DNA from: Chitinophaga sancti
Lineage (GTDB): Bacteria; Bacteroidota; Bacteroidia; Chitinophagales; Chitinophagaceae
Reading direction: 5' to 3'
DNA length: 64,000 bases
Assembly: GCF_034424315.1 (NCBI RefSeq)
Contig: NZ_CP139972.1
Span: 3,534,001 to 3,598,000 of the forward strand
Shown piece by piece: positions 28,021 through 38,880 of this stretch (within the stretch, counting starts at the first letter, position 1; every line of letters begins with the position of its first letter). The position numbers and the translations under genes were made by a program. A model generated the notes under the pieces. That model ran no database searches, was not told the DNA's origin, and saw nothing but the letters and a program-made list of their open reading frames with translations.

Positions 28021-28488
28021 TCTGATCCGTTTTTAATTGAAGAAGAGGGGATTAGGTATCTTCTAACAAATGATAAAAATGACAAACGTATTGAAAATTA
28101 TGAATATGTGCTATTGACCTCGAAAAAGCCCCGACGGGTAGATTTATCTTCAGAAAGAATTATATTCAAGCAATGGCTCAAACATCCATCATTTCAAGCT
28201 TTAACACCGGATATAGTACGTTCAACATGGATCGACAATTTTAAGTTTGTCAAAGAAGATGAAGAATCTCATACCAGAGGGTTGAGGTCACCACAAATAG
28301 GAGCATTATATTCTCTCCTTGCTCATTTTCAGAATCCAGATGACAAAGCAATAATAGTAATGCCTACAGGAACAGGAAAAACCGAAACGATGTTATCGGC
28401 CTTAATAGCAAATTGCTGTAATCGTGTATTAGTTTCTATACCATCCGACTCTCTCAGATCTCAGATTTCCCGATTCTATAATTTATAG
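28003..28488 (+). pseudogene. Truncated SF2 (DEAD/DEAH) helicase fragment
   Basis: An open frame without a good start codon (GTG at 28108) encodes LRSPQIGALYSLLAHF, then motif I MPTGTGKTETM and motif Ia-like VLVSIPSDSLRSQI. It then stops at 28488, before motif II. The N-terminus emerges from the att-like repeat. Only the beginning of the ATPase core remains, so it cannot be a working helicase. Large helicases with this PQxGA...PTGTGKTETM opening occur in restriction and phage-defence systems, so this may be a relic of a defence island. Confidence 0.7.
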
Positions 28489-28541
28489 AGTGAATTAATA
28501 ATAATTGCATTTAATTACCTGGGGCTTGATTTTCAATAAAC

Positions 28542-28569
28542 AGCCCCTTATACTTCCGCATAAGGGACT
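28542..28569 (-). terminator. Terminator after the leftward RHS locus
   Basis: The stem AGCCCCTTAT / ATAAGGGACT (one mismatch) with an 8-base loop lies 8 bases beyond the stop of the 152-residue gene, followed on the - strand by GTTTATTG. It ends the second RHS operon. Confidence 0.7.
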
Positions 28570-28576
28570 GCTTTCA

Positions 28577-29035
28577 TTATTTAAATTTCCAGTCTCGAAG
28601 CAGACTATCCGCTTGCCAAGGCGAAATAGTATCTCTTATCGTCCCCGTATAATCATTATATACATAAACCTTTGTATTACTCTCATCATAGAAACTAAAA
28701 ATCTGAAGCCCGTCATTTCCTCCTTCCCTGCGTTTCAATATATCATCCTCTTCTACCTTTATCTTCCCATTTTCAACTACGACCAACTTCATCCCCCTAA
28801 ATACATCGGTACTTGTATCCTTTGCTTGTGGGAACCATGCTTTTGTATCTCTTACCTTATCATTCGTAATCCAGTCTTCCTGTAGTGGGAGTATACCCCG
28901 TTTCTCTCTTTCTGCGTTATATCGTGCATCATACTGACCCGATGCAGCAAAAAATCTATACCAGAGCTTCTGGGAAGATAAAACAAGTACCAGCAAAAGA
29001 ATAAATAAAACTATCTGAATGACACGCTTCTTCAT
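28577..29035 (-). CDS. Membrane-anchored immunity candidate for the second RHS toxin
   Basis: This 152-residue protein has an N-terminal transmembrane anchor (VIQIVLFILLLVLVLSS) followed by a soluble, charged domain (LVVVENGKIKVEEDD, YDESNTKVYVYNDYTG). It lies 9 bases after the RHS gene stop and just before a terminator, the standard place for an immunity gene. The anchor suggests the protected site is the periplasm or membrane. No named family is recognised. Confidence 0.6.
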   Translation of the reverse strand: MKKRVIQIVLFILLLVLVLSSQKLWYRFFAASGQYDARYNAEREKRGILPLQEDWITNDKVRDTKAWFPQAKDTSTDVFRGMKLVVVENGKIKVEEDDILKRREGGNDGLQIFSFYDESNTKVYVYNDYTGTIRDTISPWQADSLLRDWKFK

Positions 29036-29044
29036 CTGTTAAAA

Positions 29045-32000
29045 TTAATGCAAAAAGAGGTTTGGTATATAAAATACAACATTATATAGCATTTGCTGCA
29101 TCTTTCTTACGGTTGGAGATGGCTCATCATGGGGTATCGGATCTACAAAACCATCATCTACCTTTAATATCACAGGTACGGTATTCGGCACCAGTTTACT
29201 TGATGTAAAGGTGATGGCGCCATCTACACTTCCTACACTTAATGGTCCTAATGCAGTCATTACCTTATCCAGTTTAAGGCTTGAAAAACTTTCAGCGGTT
29301 CCTGCAAAACCCCATGGAAGCGCAGAAACACCTAAGATAAACACCATATCTGTACGAGCATCTCCCAAAACATACTGATTATACTGCATACCATTGTCAT
29401 CCCTGAACTTCTCCATTTCCGTAGTATATTTATTCAGCAGGCTTAAATCCTCTCTTGAATTGGCTTGTGAAGTTTCAGTCCTTGAAACAGGTGTAACCGT
29501 TTTTACTGCGTCTTTACCATCTGTTTTCGTCGTGGTCACCGTTTGTACGGTGGTTACAACATTACCCTTTTGCGTGGACATATTTGGATCAGGGGATACG
29601 ACATTTGAAGTAGATACAGTCGTCACTGTTTGTGTGGTGACGGTTGTATTGCCGGACCTGGTAGTTACGGGCGCACTCTTCGTAATAGTGGTACTATTTA
29701 CTTCCAGCCTTTCATGCTCCCGCAGGGTCGCACTCACAATTGTCATAGGAAGACCTGGGCCCGACACACTACGCCCATCCGGATCTATATATTTTATCGG
29801 GTTATTCAATGCATAAATATAAGGGCTGACATTGTTATAGTCAGTTGCACGAGGGTCTATCACTTGCCATCTGCCAATTTGTGCATCATACATTCTTGCT
29901 CCAAAATCATATAATTCCTGTCCGCTACCATCACTAAGCTCATTACGCTGTAACTCTTTGCCGTTAAATTTCATTCGGTTTGTGGCGTAATCAGTTCCTT
30001 TTAATGCATTGGCACTGATCGCTTCCATTGTCAAACCAAAAGGATAATAATGTGTCTCTTCCAATAATGGGCCACTGGAAACATTTACTGACAGGTTATC
30101 AAAATAAACATCCTGCTGTGTTTCATTACTCTCATAAACATATAGGAAACCAGTCGTAGACATTACCATAGGGGCTACTTCCAGATCCTGGAGCTCATCG
30201 GGAGCTTTTTTTACCTGCCTCACACCAGTATTATTATCTACCAGCGAAAAACCATCATCAAAGAGCGCAAAATTAAGGTATGCTTTAGGGCGATCCGGTG
30301 TACGTGCTGCCTGATCTTTTTCTTTCTGACGTTCAAAAGTATTATAGTAGTTGTTGTTAAAGCGGCTACCATTTATTGATCCACCAGCACCATGTCGGCT
30401 ATTATCTATACTTCCCCCAAAGGCATTAATCAATCCGGCTAAGACTTCATCCGCTACAGCATCTCTCCCCTTATCCGATGGTCCATCCGATTTATAAAAA
30501 GCACGCGTTTTTATCCGGATCGTATCTCCTGCCATTACACGCAATACGAGTGAAGGCCCAATGATCTTACCTCCTGGTTTCGAATTCAATTTTGCTACAA
30601 AGTTATTCGTTTCCGTCGTGTTATCTGCCGGATAACCAACAGGCTTCTCAGTCCTGGTTTCTTCTACATTACTAAACAAAGCAACTTCCTTCTCTGCAGC
30701 TGCCGTCTCCATTGTAGCAGCATACATGCTAAAATCATTTTGCTCTGTTAATACCATTCGCACATTCCCTAAATAATCTTTTTCAAAGTAATCATAGTAA
30801 TAAGTTGGAGGTTGTCCTGTAACATACACCGGCCTGATACGTCCTTCATCATGACTAACAAATTCCTGCAAATCCTGCTGATATACAAACCCACCGATAT
30901 AATCAGTTACTGTTGTCTTAGGCGCACTACCCGTATTATCTACAACCGTCTTTTTCAGTTTTATACCACCTGCATCATAAAGATAGGTAATTGTACCTTT
31001 GGTACCCATTGTGACAACGGCAGGGAGATTTAGATAATTATATGTGATATTGGTAACACCCTTGTTTTTATCCATCAGCATATTGCCATTCACATCATAA
31101 CTATAATCATCTCCTGATTTATTCAAATCCTGAAAATCGCCAAGTTTAGCAGAAGCATTGACAATAGGATCTGTTACTGCCAGCAGTTTATTGCTTTCAG
31201 ACTTATATCTGTATGTCAACTGGTCCATTATGCCAGGTGTCGTTCCTGCTACTCCCTGCTGATTCATGGTGATGATATTTCCATTGGCATCATAGGTAAC
31301 ATTTGAAACAGAGAAGTCCATGGTGTTTTTCGTCCATGCAGCCCCTGTCGTATTTTGTTGACTGAACTCAGCGCCTAAAAGCCTGTCGGACTTATCATAA
31401 GTATAACCGTAGGCTCTTGCAATACCATTGCTTCTACTCTTCCATTTTGTACCTGCAATATTGCCAGCATATTCAGCTTTTGTAAAACCATAATCGTAAT
31501 CCAGCTCTTGCCCAAACCAATTTGCCTGGCCACTGGCCTCGTTTACATAATCTTTGTTTATACCAGCAATCCAGCCACGCACATTATAGGAATAATTTAA
31601 TATATCCAGTGGTGTAGTGCCTGTTAAACCAAGTTTCTTCTGTATTAGTTGTCCCAGCTCGTTATATGCATATGTGGCAATAGTTTTATCTTTTGAAGCA
31701 TCTCCATTCAACCTCTTTTTCACATTCAATAACCTGTTTGCATGATCATATTCATACATACTCAGGATGGTTGTACGCGGAGTGGCCGTGCTTTTGGGAT
31801 TGGTATGATTCAAATACCGGCTTAGGATTTTTCCACTGAAGTTATATTGTGTAGTCACAATATCTTTCCCTCCAGTTATATTATCAGCAATGGTTTGTAT
31901 CACACGTCCTTTATCATCATAATAATTAGTGATGGTAAGCCATTTGTCAGTACCTAATACCCTTATCCGGCTACCGGTAATACGTCCTGTAGTCAGGCTA

Positions 32001-33529
32001 CTTCCGGCTGATGAAACAGGATCATCATACAGATTATTTCCTTTAAATAAGTTGGAGGTTTCGCTACTAACATAATTGAATTTACCTGTATAATTATAAT
32101 CATCGTAGAAGGTATATGTAAGTGGAGTAAGATCTTCCGACCCGATACCCGGCAAGCTATTAGTCGCAGGGATGGTAGTATTTCCACTCTTGCCATTAGC
32201 GTCTATATATGCTGTATATTCTCCCGATGCTTCAAAACCTGGCAATAAGGTAATAGAATTTGTTGCTACTGAGCTGGCCTGATTTTCATAATTATATAAT
32301 ACCAGGTCTGTTTCTGCCGGGAAATCATAAGATATATTTTGATTACTAGTAGATGCTTTCAGCGAGGCTTGTAAATTATCTGCGCTCAAAGTTTTCTTAT
32401 AGATAGCCGTCATGATCGGACGATCCAGGTTATCATAAAAGGTGGCTGTAAATTCAGCCGGGGACTTTGCTCTTTGTACCCCATCCTGTGTAAAGGCTAT
32501 TCTGTCCCTGTTGTCGTAGATCATACGAATAGCAGCGGCACCCGGTACTTTTTTACTGATCATGAGTTTATGACCATCATATGCATATTGAAAACACAAC
32601 TCATCTGCAATTGTAGAGAGGGCCTTTCTTAGCAGGATTGTTTGGTCTATGGCTGCGGGTGGAATTACAAAGGCTAAGTTGTTATAATTGTCAAAAACAT
32701 TGTAGGTACATAACCAGCCTACATGCCCTGTTCCTGTTGATGCTGCCACCTGTACCTTTTTTAGCACCACATTGCCTTCCTTATCTTCGAATTCTATTGT
32801 CTGGTTGCCAGCCTCATTAATGGTGATGTTCTTCTTTAGCGATCCCGGCTGATAGTCAGCGGAGCTAACAGGTATTCCCCCACTCATGGTCCATAACCTT
32901 ACAGAATCGGTGGCAATATTCGTTTCAAAGCGGTGTTCTACAGGGTGATTGCCACCTTCGAGTGCCCAGCTGTTACCCATAGCATATTCTTTCACAATCC
33001 TATCCAGGGGAGACCCATCAAATGCCTTTCTGGAATAATAGATATTCTCTCCTGTCATGCCAGGTATCAGCGTACCATTTGAATAAAAGAATTGCTGTGT
33101 AGAGAAAGGAGCTAGCTTAAAATTGCCTGAATTATCAGCTTGTTGTACATAAGGCATATAAGTAAGCGCTTCTCTCCCGAGGTCATCATAGATAACAGGT
33201 TCTACCAGATCATAGCTACTTGCGCTGACTCCTTTTGACACCTTTTCAAGCGGCCTGCCCAAACCATCATAATACTGAGTGCTCTGTTTTACATCCCTGG
33301 GTACACTTGCACCTGTAATTACAGCAGCGGGGTCTGTAATCGGTTTTGATGGCTCCCAGGTACGCACGAAGTTAATGATAGGGCTATTGCTATATGCAGC
33401 GGGTAGGGCTACAGGAGTGGCATTGGTACGTGTGATAGTAGCAGGCGTTTGTGCATGAAGGGTTAAGCCTATTGCCAACAAGGGCAATAACCAAACGAGC
33501 TGTTTATTATTTATTCGAATTATTTTCAT
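29045..33529 (-). CDS. RHS-repeat toxin (second locus) with unassigned C-terminal domain
   Basis: This 1494-residue protein has a signal peptide ([14 protein letters not shown]). The N-terminal DUF6443-like module ([34 protein letters not shown]) is followed by RHS/YD repeats and an RHS core with [28 protein letters not shown] and YIDPDGR (about 1250). The tip (about 1254-1494) starts with Thr/Val-rich repeats ([15 protein letters not shown]), then a hydrophobic stretch ([16 protein letters not shown]) and a short beta region. No catalytic motif is evident, so the activity is unknown; membrane damage is possible. A membrane-anchored small protein follows. Confidence 0.85.
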   Translation of the reverse strand: MKIIRINNKQLVWLLPLLAIGLTLHAQTPATITRTNATPVALPAAYSNSPIINFVRTWEPSKPITDPAAVITGASVPRDVKQSTQYYDGLGRPLEKVSKGVSASSYDLVEPVIYDDLGREALTYMPYVQQADNSGNFKLAPFSTQQFFYSNGTLIPGMTGENIYYSRKAFDGSPLDRIVKEYAMGNSWALEGGNHPVEHRFETNIATDSVRLWTMSGGIPVSSADYQPGSLKKNITINEAGNQTIEFEDKEGNVVLKKVQVAASTGTGHVGWLCTYNVFDNYNNLAFVIPPAAIDQTILLRKALSTIADELCFQYAYDGHKLMISKKVPGAAAIRMIYDNRDRIAFTQDGVQRAKSPAEFTATFYDNLDRPIMTAIYKKTLSADNLQASLKASTSNQNISYDFPAETDLVLYNYENQASSVATNSITLLPGFEASGEYTAYIDANGKSGNTTIPATNSLPGIGSEDLTPLTYTFYDDYNYTGKFNYVSSETSNLFKGNNLYDDPVSSAGSSLTTGRITGSRIRVLGTDKWLTITNYYDDKGRVIQTIADNITGGKDIVTTQYNFSGKILSRYLNHTNPKSTATPRTTILSMYEYDHANRLLNVKKRLNGDASKDKTIATYAYNELGQLIQKKLGLTGTTPLDILNYSYNVRGWIAGINKDYVNEASGQANWFGQELDYDYGFTKAEYAGNIAGTKWKSRSNGIARAYGYTYDKSDRLLGAEFSQQNTTGAAWTKNTMDFSVSNVTYDANGNIITMNQQGVAGTTPGIMDQLTYRYKSESNKLLAVTDPIVNASAKLGDFQDLNKSGDDYSYDVNGNMLMDKNKGVTNITYNYLNLPAVVTMGTKGTITYLYDAGGIKLKKTVVDNTGSAPKTTVTDYIGGFVYQQDLQEFVSHDEGRIRPVYVTGQPPTYYYDYFEKDYLGNVRMVLTEQNDFSMYAATMETAAAEKEVALFSNVEETRTEKPVGYPADNTTETNNFVAKLNSKPGGKIIGPSLVLRVMAGDTIRIKTRAFYKSDGPSDKGRDAVADEVLAGLINAFGGSIDNSRHGAGGSINGSRFNNNYYNTFERQKEKDQAARTPDRPKAYLNFALFDDGFSLVDNNTGVRQVKKAPDELQDLEVAPMVMSTTGFLYVYESNETQQDVYFDNLSVNVSSGPLLEETHYYPFGLTMEAISANALKGTDYATNRMKFNGKELQRNELSDGSGQELYDFGARMYDAQIGRWQVIDPRATDYNNVSPYIYALNNPIKYIDPDGRSVSGPGLPMTIVSATLREHERLEVNSTTITKSAPVTTRSGNTTVTTQTVTTVSTSNVVSPDPNMSTQKGNVVTTVQTVTTTKTDGKDAVKTVTPVSRTETSQANSREDLSLLNKYTTEMEKFRDDNGMQYNQYVLGDARTDMVFILGVSALPWGFAGTAESFSSLKLDKVMTALGPLSVGSVDGAITFTSSKLVPNTVPVILKVDDGFVDPIPHDEPSPTVRKMQQMLYNVVFYIPNLFLH

Positions 33530-33552
33530 AACTTCTTTTCCGGTTTAATGAT

Positions 33553-36500
33553 TTAAAATCCAGCATCAGGGCATCCTAAAGGCATTCCTGCGTAATTGTA
33601 ACAGAACTGCTTAATAATGTTGTTGTTTCGGTCACGAATAAGCCGCAAACGCTGGAAACTATCATATTCATAAAACTCTTCAATGCCAGCCACGTCTATC
33701 TTACTTGTAATACCTATCGAAGGAATATAAGTGGCGGTGATAACCTGTGCCTTTCCTTTTAAGCCATTGCGGAGCTTTGACAGTTCTGCTTTCAGTACAG
33801 CTTCACTAGCGGGGGCTTGCAATACCGTCAGATTTACCAGTGCGGCTACAGTAGCATAATCACTACCTGTTACAATCGCTACGGGGTATCTGTTATTATA
33901 TCCCCATAGGGTAACCTGAGAGGCTGCATTCACTTTTGACTGTTCTAAAATATTACCGGTAGTACCATATTTCTTAAATTCAACGCGGGTTTCCAGTGGA
34001 AAAGTTCCTTCCTGCGTCTGGATATTTTGCATCGCCACCAATCCATTATCCCATACTTTATAATTCTGCACAAGTCGGTTCGTTAATATAGACCCTCTGT
34101 ATTGCTCTGTGATGATCGCTGGCTGGATATGCTTGTTGATTAATGCGGTGATACCCTCTGTAGTTGTGGCATCTAACTGAGAAGTATTTACATCCTGCGG
34201 ATATTGATATACCATCTTCATCACTTCCTGTTTACTGTTTGTCTGGGATACAGTAGTTGGCAATAAATGCTGTATATTATTATAACCATAGGAAATAGTG
34301 GTTGTAAAGGGGTTCTGTCCATTTACATCGTAGGTAGTCGTTGTCACGCTGGATGGATAGATCCACCTTGAAAATATATAATGCCGCTTTACATCATATG
34401 CTCCTATTTCATAAGTACTGGGAATAGTACTTTGACAACCTACTTCATACACCTTTCTCACGGTATATCCATAATACAGCTCACTTAGCCGGGAGTCTTC
34501 CACATATTCAGTAGTGGTGAGTTTTACAGGAAGGAAAACACCTGTAGCACTATTTTTACTTATGCTTAAGGATTGTGTTTCCTTCCCATTCATATACCCG
34601 TTGTTTGAAAAAAGACTGGTTAGAATATCTTGCCCCATGACTATTTCTCCTGGCTGATCAGCTGCTGTTTCATATACATGTTCAACGCCCCCGCCTTCAA
34701 AGTTTTCACCAATGGCCTCTACTACTTTCTGAAAACAAATATGCGCCTGTGAGAATGCATATAGGTTTAATAGAGAATAAGAAGTCAAAATAGTATAATC
34801 ACAAGAGCCATAATGACAGATCGTTCCCGGGCAATTTACTTTTACGCTGCTGTAGCTGTCATATTTTGGGTTGAAAGTCATTCTGCCTGTAGATTTTGTC
34901 AGATCAGATAAAGCAGCGTAATAATATCTTTTTGTATTAAATTTATTACTGGTAGGGTCGTACGTTTTTACTTTATCTATCACTATACCACCGGTCGGTT
35001 TATTATATGATACCATTCCTGCGGACCGATAATAGGTCAGTACGATATTACCGATAGTATAATTGCCATAAGCCACGACTTTTACGGAATACTGGTGATT
35101 AAGTTCCAATGATACGTTTAAGACCTGGCTGGGATTATCGCTATTCATATCCGTGGAGAATACAACCTTATTGGTGGTAATATCGGTAAAATATACATTG
35201 GCATGGTTATGAAAGTCCAGCTCATCTGGATTTCCACCATATATAAATTCAACACCTAATCTGGCATTTCCTTCCACCAGATTTGTAGCTGTCATTACCT
35301 CAGATATATTTGTTACAGGTACACCAGAGGAATTTCCCTGCGCAGTAGCACTCAATACTGTAGCGATAGATGGTGCCGGCTCAGTGACATACCTGGTAGG
35401 AGCAGCATATATTATAGTATCATAACCACCTGTGGGATAGATTACTTTAGTCAGCATTCCCTTAGAGCCATAAGAAAATTCAGGTTCTCTGTTAGCATAG
35501 GCCATAGGGAACAATGTTTTTTGACTGGCAACAGTAGGTGTCGGCAATAAATTAATATTGGAGGCGCCATTGAAGTAACCAAAATGGTCTTGTGAGAAAG
35601 ACAACCTTGGTGGCAGCGCATTCATATCATTATACTGAAAGCTATGACGTTGAATATTTGTCTTATTTTTATCCTGGATGGTCATAGCTATCAGAAAGGG
35701 ACGTAATTTTAATATAGCATCCGTATAACTGTTTGTGTAGCCGGTCGCTGTTGCATACACATAGGTCAGTTGTGCGGTCTTCACAGCATTTACTGCATCT
35801 CCTGGATAATAGAGTGACATTTTATCCAACAAGACATCACCTGGTAGATCGGTTCTGGAAGTATATGTAAATATTACCTTTTCACCATCAGAGGAGACAA
35901 TATCCGTTAAATACACTGCATTTACGGTCGCCAGCGATTTACAATCACCATCCGGAATATATTCACATCGTGCACCACTGGTGCAAGGGATTTGAGTTGA
36001 GTTTGTGAGTTTAGTCAATGTTTGTGAAACACCCGTTGCATAAGAATATAAGGTAAGCTGCTGATAATTAAAGGTAATGGCATCACCATTGGGATGTACA
36101 ATCCTGCTTAAATACCAGGAAGTATTGACTGGGGTTCCATAATTTCTGCCACAGCCATCAGTACCGAAAGAAGAGGTTTGCGAAGACTCGGTTGAGTTGC
36201 CTTCTCCAAAATAATAACTGATACCAGCAGGGTCTGTTATTTTAAAAGCATATCCCAACGAAAGACCGGAGCCAAAAATGGTTTCAAACTTCAGCGAGGT
36301 CTTTTCAATGGGGATCACTTTATTTCCTTTTATAATAAATTTTCCGCTGTATCCATTAAAGTTGAAATTGAAGAAATCAGGTGACAAGTCATTCCTGTCG
36401 CCATTTCCTAAAGATGCAGCATCCAGCCAGTTCAACAGGGCACGATCCTGCACTGCAAAGTTGGGTGTTGTAGCAGGCGTACCTGATTCATCCGGATCAT

Positions 36501-36849
36501 CTACTACCATTCGTGTGATAACCCCACCAGCATGTAAAACCCAGCTCATACCAGTACGGGATGCGATTTCATCTACCTTTACACCATTAGAAGTGTAAAA
36601 TAATGATACTGGCAAATCCAGGTTTTTGGCGGAGATTTTAAATAGGGGGATGTCTATTTGTGGGGTACCAGTTTGCAAGCCCACATGTATGCCTCCATAT
36701 CTCGTTATGGCAAAGGCATTTGGTGAAGGTGGCATAATTGTGGGAGGCTGACCAGTAGTTTCATGCTGACCAGATACATTCGTAGCAGTCAACGTCAATG
36801 TCATAAAAAACACGATGGTACGAACAAAGACATGCATCTCTTTCATCAT
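33553..36849 (-). CDS. RHS-companion shell protein (SpvB-like N-terminus)
   Basis: This 1098-residue protein has a signal peptide (residues 1-27, TATNVSGQ). Its N-terminal region reads YGGIHVGLQTGTPQIDIPLF, then SLFYTSNGVKVDEIASRTG and SWVLHAGGVITR, the same layout as SpvB/TcB N-termini and as the 2100-residue protein of the first locus. Degenerate YD units occupy the C-terminal third, ending FYEYDSFQRLRLIRDRNNN. The gene is 23 bases upstream of the RHS toxin gene, so they are co-expressed. It probably forms part of the toxin shell, which is inference. It is about half the size of its locus-1 counterpart and lacks a PA14 module. Confidence 0.75.
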   Translation of the reverse strand: MMKEMHVFVRTIVFFMTLTLTATNVSGQHETTGQPPTIMPPSPNAFAITRYGGIHVGLQTGTPQIDIPLFKISAKNLDLPVSLFYTSNGVKVDEIASRTGMSWVLHAGGVITRMVVDDPDESGTPATTPNFAVQDRALLNWLDAASLGNGDRNDLSPDFFNFNFNGYSGKFIIKGNKVIPIEKTSLKFETIFGSGLSLGYAFKITDPAGISYYFGEGNSTESSQTSSFGTDGCGRNYGTPVNTSWYLSRIVHPNGDAITFNYQQLTLYSYATGVSQTLTKLTNSTQIPCTSGARCEYIPDGDCKSLATVNAVYLTDIVSSDGEKVIFTYTSRTDLPGDVLLDKMSLYYPGDAVNAVKTAQLTYVYATATGYTNSYTDAILKLRPFLIAMTIQDKNKTNIQRHSFQYNDMNALPPRLSFSQDHFGYFNGASNINLLPTPTVASQKTLFPMAYANREPEFSYGSKGMLTKVIYPTGGYDTIIYAAPTRYVTEPAPSIATVLSATAQGNSSGVPVTNISEVMTATNLVEGNARLGVEFIYGGNPDELDFHNHANVYFTDITTNKVVFSTDMNSDNPSQVLNVSLELNHQYSVKVVAYGNYTIGNIVLTYYRSAGMVSYNKPTGGIVIDKVKTYDPTSNKFNTKRYYYAALSDLTKSTGRMTFNPKYDSYSSVKVNCPGTICHYGSCDYTILTSYSLLNLYAFSQAHICFQKVVEAIGENFEGGGVEHVYETAADQPGEIVMGQDILTSLFSNNGYMNGKETQSLSISKNSATGVFLPVKLTTTEYVEDSRLSELYYGYTVRKVYEVGCQSTIPSTYEIGAYDVKRHYIFSRWIYPSSVTTTTYDVNGQNPFTTTISYGYNNIQHLLPTTVSQTNSKQEVMKMVYQYPQDVNTSQLDATTTEGITALINKHIQPAIITEQYRGSILTNRLVQNYKVWDNGLVAMQNIQTQEGTFPLETRVEFKKYGTTGNILEQSKVNAASQVTLWGYNNRYPVAIVTGSDYATVAALVNLTVLQAPASEAVLKAELSKLRNGLKGKAQVITATYIPSIGITSKIDVAGIEEFYEYDSFQRLRLIRDRNNNIIKQFCYNYAGMPLGCPDAGF

Positions 36850-37035
36850 TATTCTTGTTAGGTTTAACTATCTTTTTAAACGGTTATTAAATAGGCAGAT
36901 CGAATTGCCTCATGAGCGTGGTCATAAGCATGTATAGGGTGCCAAAAGTATTTGGTGGATACAAAGGGCTACAAAAATATTGGTTCGCTGCTACGAATAA
37001 ACGATTTATAAAATGGTATACGTATAGGTTTAATA

Positions 37036-37043
37036 CAAAAATA
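37036..37043 (-). promoter_or_regulatory. Possible -7 box for the second RHS operon
   Basis: TATTTTTG (- strand) fits the TAnnTTTG consensus about 190 bases upstream of the shell gene. A second identical box occurs near 36968, so which one is used is open. Confidence 0.3.
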
Positions 37044-37088
37044 GATTCGTAAAGGTAATTAGCCACTCTTAGATAAGAGATAACACTA

Positions 37089-37514
37089 ATGTGTGATATT
37101 GCAATCATTCATTTATTGGTATTGCATGATGAGCGATATGACCAGATTCATGAGGGGATACTGGCATCGGCGGTGATGCTACTGACCCTGAAGGAGTTTC
37201 TGCAGCAGATTGAACCTTTTCAAGCAGTGAGGGATCTGCTTGCAGATTCACGGATACAAGCGTTGCTCCATGAGGGAGACAGGGAGTTATCGGCTTTTCA
37301 GCTGGGCAGGTATCATTATCTTTTATTGCATGTCTTTAGCAAGGAGATAGCCGCTATTCTTGACGCAATCTATCAGTTGGATGTGTATATGGCGGTAAGT
37401 GCAGTTGCTGAGAAACGTGGATTTTTCTATGCACGGGCGTTACCCAAAGAAGATAATATATTTAAGACAGCGGGTATCAGTGTAAGCCTCCAAGCAGCCC
37501 CTCGCTGGTCATAA
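37089..37514 (+). pseudogene. MutS-family fragment truncated by an IS66 end
   Basis: About 130 residues resemble the helical core of small MutS-like ATPases of Bacteroidota (LTLKEFLQQIEPFQAVRDLL, LLHVFSKEIAAILDAIYQLD, VYMAVSAVAEKRGFFYARAL). The ATPase domain that should follow is missing. From 37482 the frame runs through the IS66 left end (GTAAGCCTCC) and stops at 37514. The N-terminal side is also cut. The fragment is non-functional. Confidence 0.6.
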
Positions 37515-37551
37515 AATTCCGTTGTGATAATTTGGATCTCAAAAAAGTATT

Positions 37552-37866
37552 ATGAGTTCCAAAGCGAAAAAGACAATCAAATCCAGATTAACACCCGCAC
37601 AAATTCGGCCTCTTATAGAGAATTTTGAGCGCCAGGATCATAGCATAAAAGACTTTTGCCAGAGATATGGTATTAGTGAAGTTACATTTTACAACTGGCG
37701 CAAAAAATATGGGATCAAACCTAATATCGATAATGCAGGTTTTATAGAAATTATTCCAGCCGTTGCTTCATGTGAGCCAATTACCGAAAAGCTTTTTGCA
37801 CAGGTTCGGGGAATCAATATTTATCACCCGGTAAGTGCGGAATACCTTAAATCTTTACTGGCATGA
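37552..37866 (+). CDS. tnpA: IS66 accessory protein TnpA (HTH)
   Basis: This 104-residue protein has a helix-turn-helix typical of IS66 orf1 proteins (SIKDFCQRYGISEVTFYNWR). Its last codons overlap the tnpB start (37863), as in intact IS66 elements. It probably binds the element ends. The gene is intact but stranded, because the transposase is missing. Confidence 0.85.
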   Translation: MSSKAKKTIKSRLTPAQIRPLIENFERQDHSIKDFCQRYGISEVTFYNWRKKYGIKPNIDNAGFIEIIPAVASCEPITEKLFAQVRGINIYHPVSAEYLKSLLA

Positions 37867-38213
37867 GCAATATAGCTTTATTTACAGATCGCTACCGATA
37901 TTTTCTATACACCCATCCTACGGACATGCGGAAAAGCTTTATTGGGCTGTGCGGGATCGTTATAAATATCATGAAACTGAGTATCACTGATACTGATGTT
38001 TTCATATTCCTGAATAAGGATAAAACTCATATAAAGATCTTACTGCATGAAGATAATGGATTTACCATGTTTTATAGGAAACTTGATCGCGGAAAGTTTA
38101 CACTTCCTGATTCACCGCATGGTGACAGCGGACCATTGCCAATAAAAGCTAATGAACTATTGGCAATTATCAAAGGGCTGTCTTTTCATAAATACCGACA
38201 GTATAGCTCCTGA
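37863..38213 (+). CDS. tnpB: IS66 accessory protein TnpB
   Basis: This 116-residue protein matches the IS66 Orf2 family: THPTDMRKSFIGLCGIV near the N-terminus, then FLNKDKTHIKILLHEDNGF and FYRKLDRGKFTLP. It is required for IS66 transposition in other elements, with the biochemical role unclear. Its start overlaps tnpA by 4 bases. It is of normal length. Confidence 0.9.
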   Translation: MSNIALFTDRYRYFLYTHPTDMRKSFIGLCGIVINIMKLSITDTDVFIFLNKDKTHIKILLHEDNGFTMFYRKLDRGKFTLPDSPHGDSGPLPIKANELLAIIKGLSFHKYRQYSS

Positions 38214-38236
38214 TCAAGCATCATAGAAATATCTGC

Positions 38237-38464
38237 ATGAAAAAATCTCACCGTACATACAAATCAATGAATAATCCAGATCATCATAACGATGAAAAGG
38301 ATCAGCTAATACTGTTACTACAGGAGCAGCTGTCGTTGATGCAACAGGAACGTGAGACCATGCATATGATCCTGGTGGATCAGGATAGCATAATAATAAA
38401 GCAGCAACAGCATTTAACTCATCAAAGCGAGTTGCTTAAGCAAAAAGACGAAACTGATTTATAA
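38237..38464 (+). pseudogene. IS66 transposase TnpC, 5' fragment
   Basis: Only 75 residues remain. They form the N-terminal coiled-coil-like leader of IS66 transposases (DQLILLLQEQLSLMQQERET, IIIKQQQHLTHQSELLKQK). The frame ends at 38464 before the zinc-binding and DDE domains. Confidence 0.7.
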
Positions 38465-38880
38465 GGAAAAACCATTCGTAGTAACTTTGCGGGATTCTAG
38501 CGTCTGAGTTGTCAAGGGTACATTAAACGGTTACACTAAAGGAGGAACAGCCTATATCGAAATTCAAAAAAGTGACTGTAAAGTATTAAAACTTGTTCAT
38601 TACAAATGAACCATTAACGTTTTAGTAAATTCATAGTCATTATAAAAGTGACTATTGTATGTTACATTTATCGGTACATGAAGAAGTTTGGGTATTTAAA
38701 GGCATACAAAATCTGGCCTGGTGTTTATTTTCTTCGGAATGATATACAGCGATTGTTACAGCTCAGAGAAGGGTATTCGACTTGGTTTATTTAATTTTTA
38801 ATAACAAAGCTTACTAATAATAAGCTTTGCAGTGAATTTTACTGATGAATGAATTAATGTTAGATAAATCCTCCATATAC
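38465..38880. other. Non-coding stretch after the IS66 remnant
   Basis: A promoter-like TAACTTTG occurs at 38482-38489. A 9-bp hairpin CAAAGCTTA / TAAGCTTTG (38805-38829) lies further on. No credible gene is seen. The sequence is probably debris of older insertions. Confidence 0.35.

Larger units (their letters stand above)
37482..38464 (+). mobile_element. IS66-family element remnant, right part lost
   Basis: It starts with GTAAGCCTCC, typical of IS66 ends (GTAAGC). It carries the first two accessory genes and only the first 75 codons of the transposase gene. No right terminus was found, so the target duplication cannot be confirmed. It has inserted into the MutS-like fragment. Confidence 0.75.

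Noticed and set aside
28505..28885. 126-residue + strand ORF
   Set aside because: It is antisense to the immunity-candidate gene and spans its terminator.
36887..37108. 73-residue - strand ORF upstream of the shell gene
   Set aside because: It lies in the promoter region, contains two -7-like boxes and has no family pattern.
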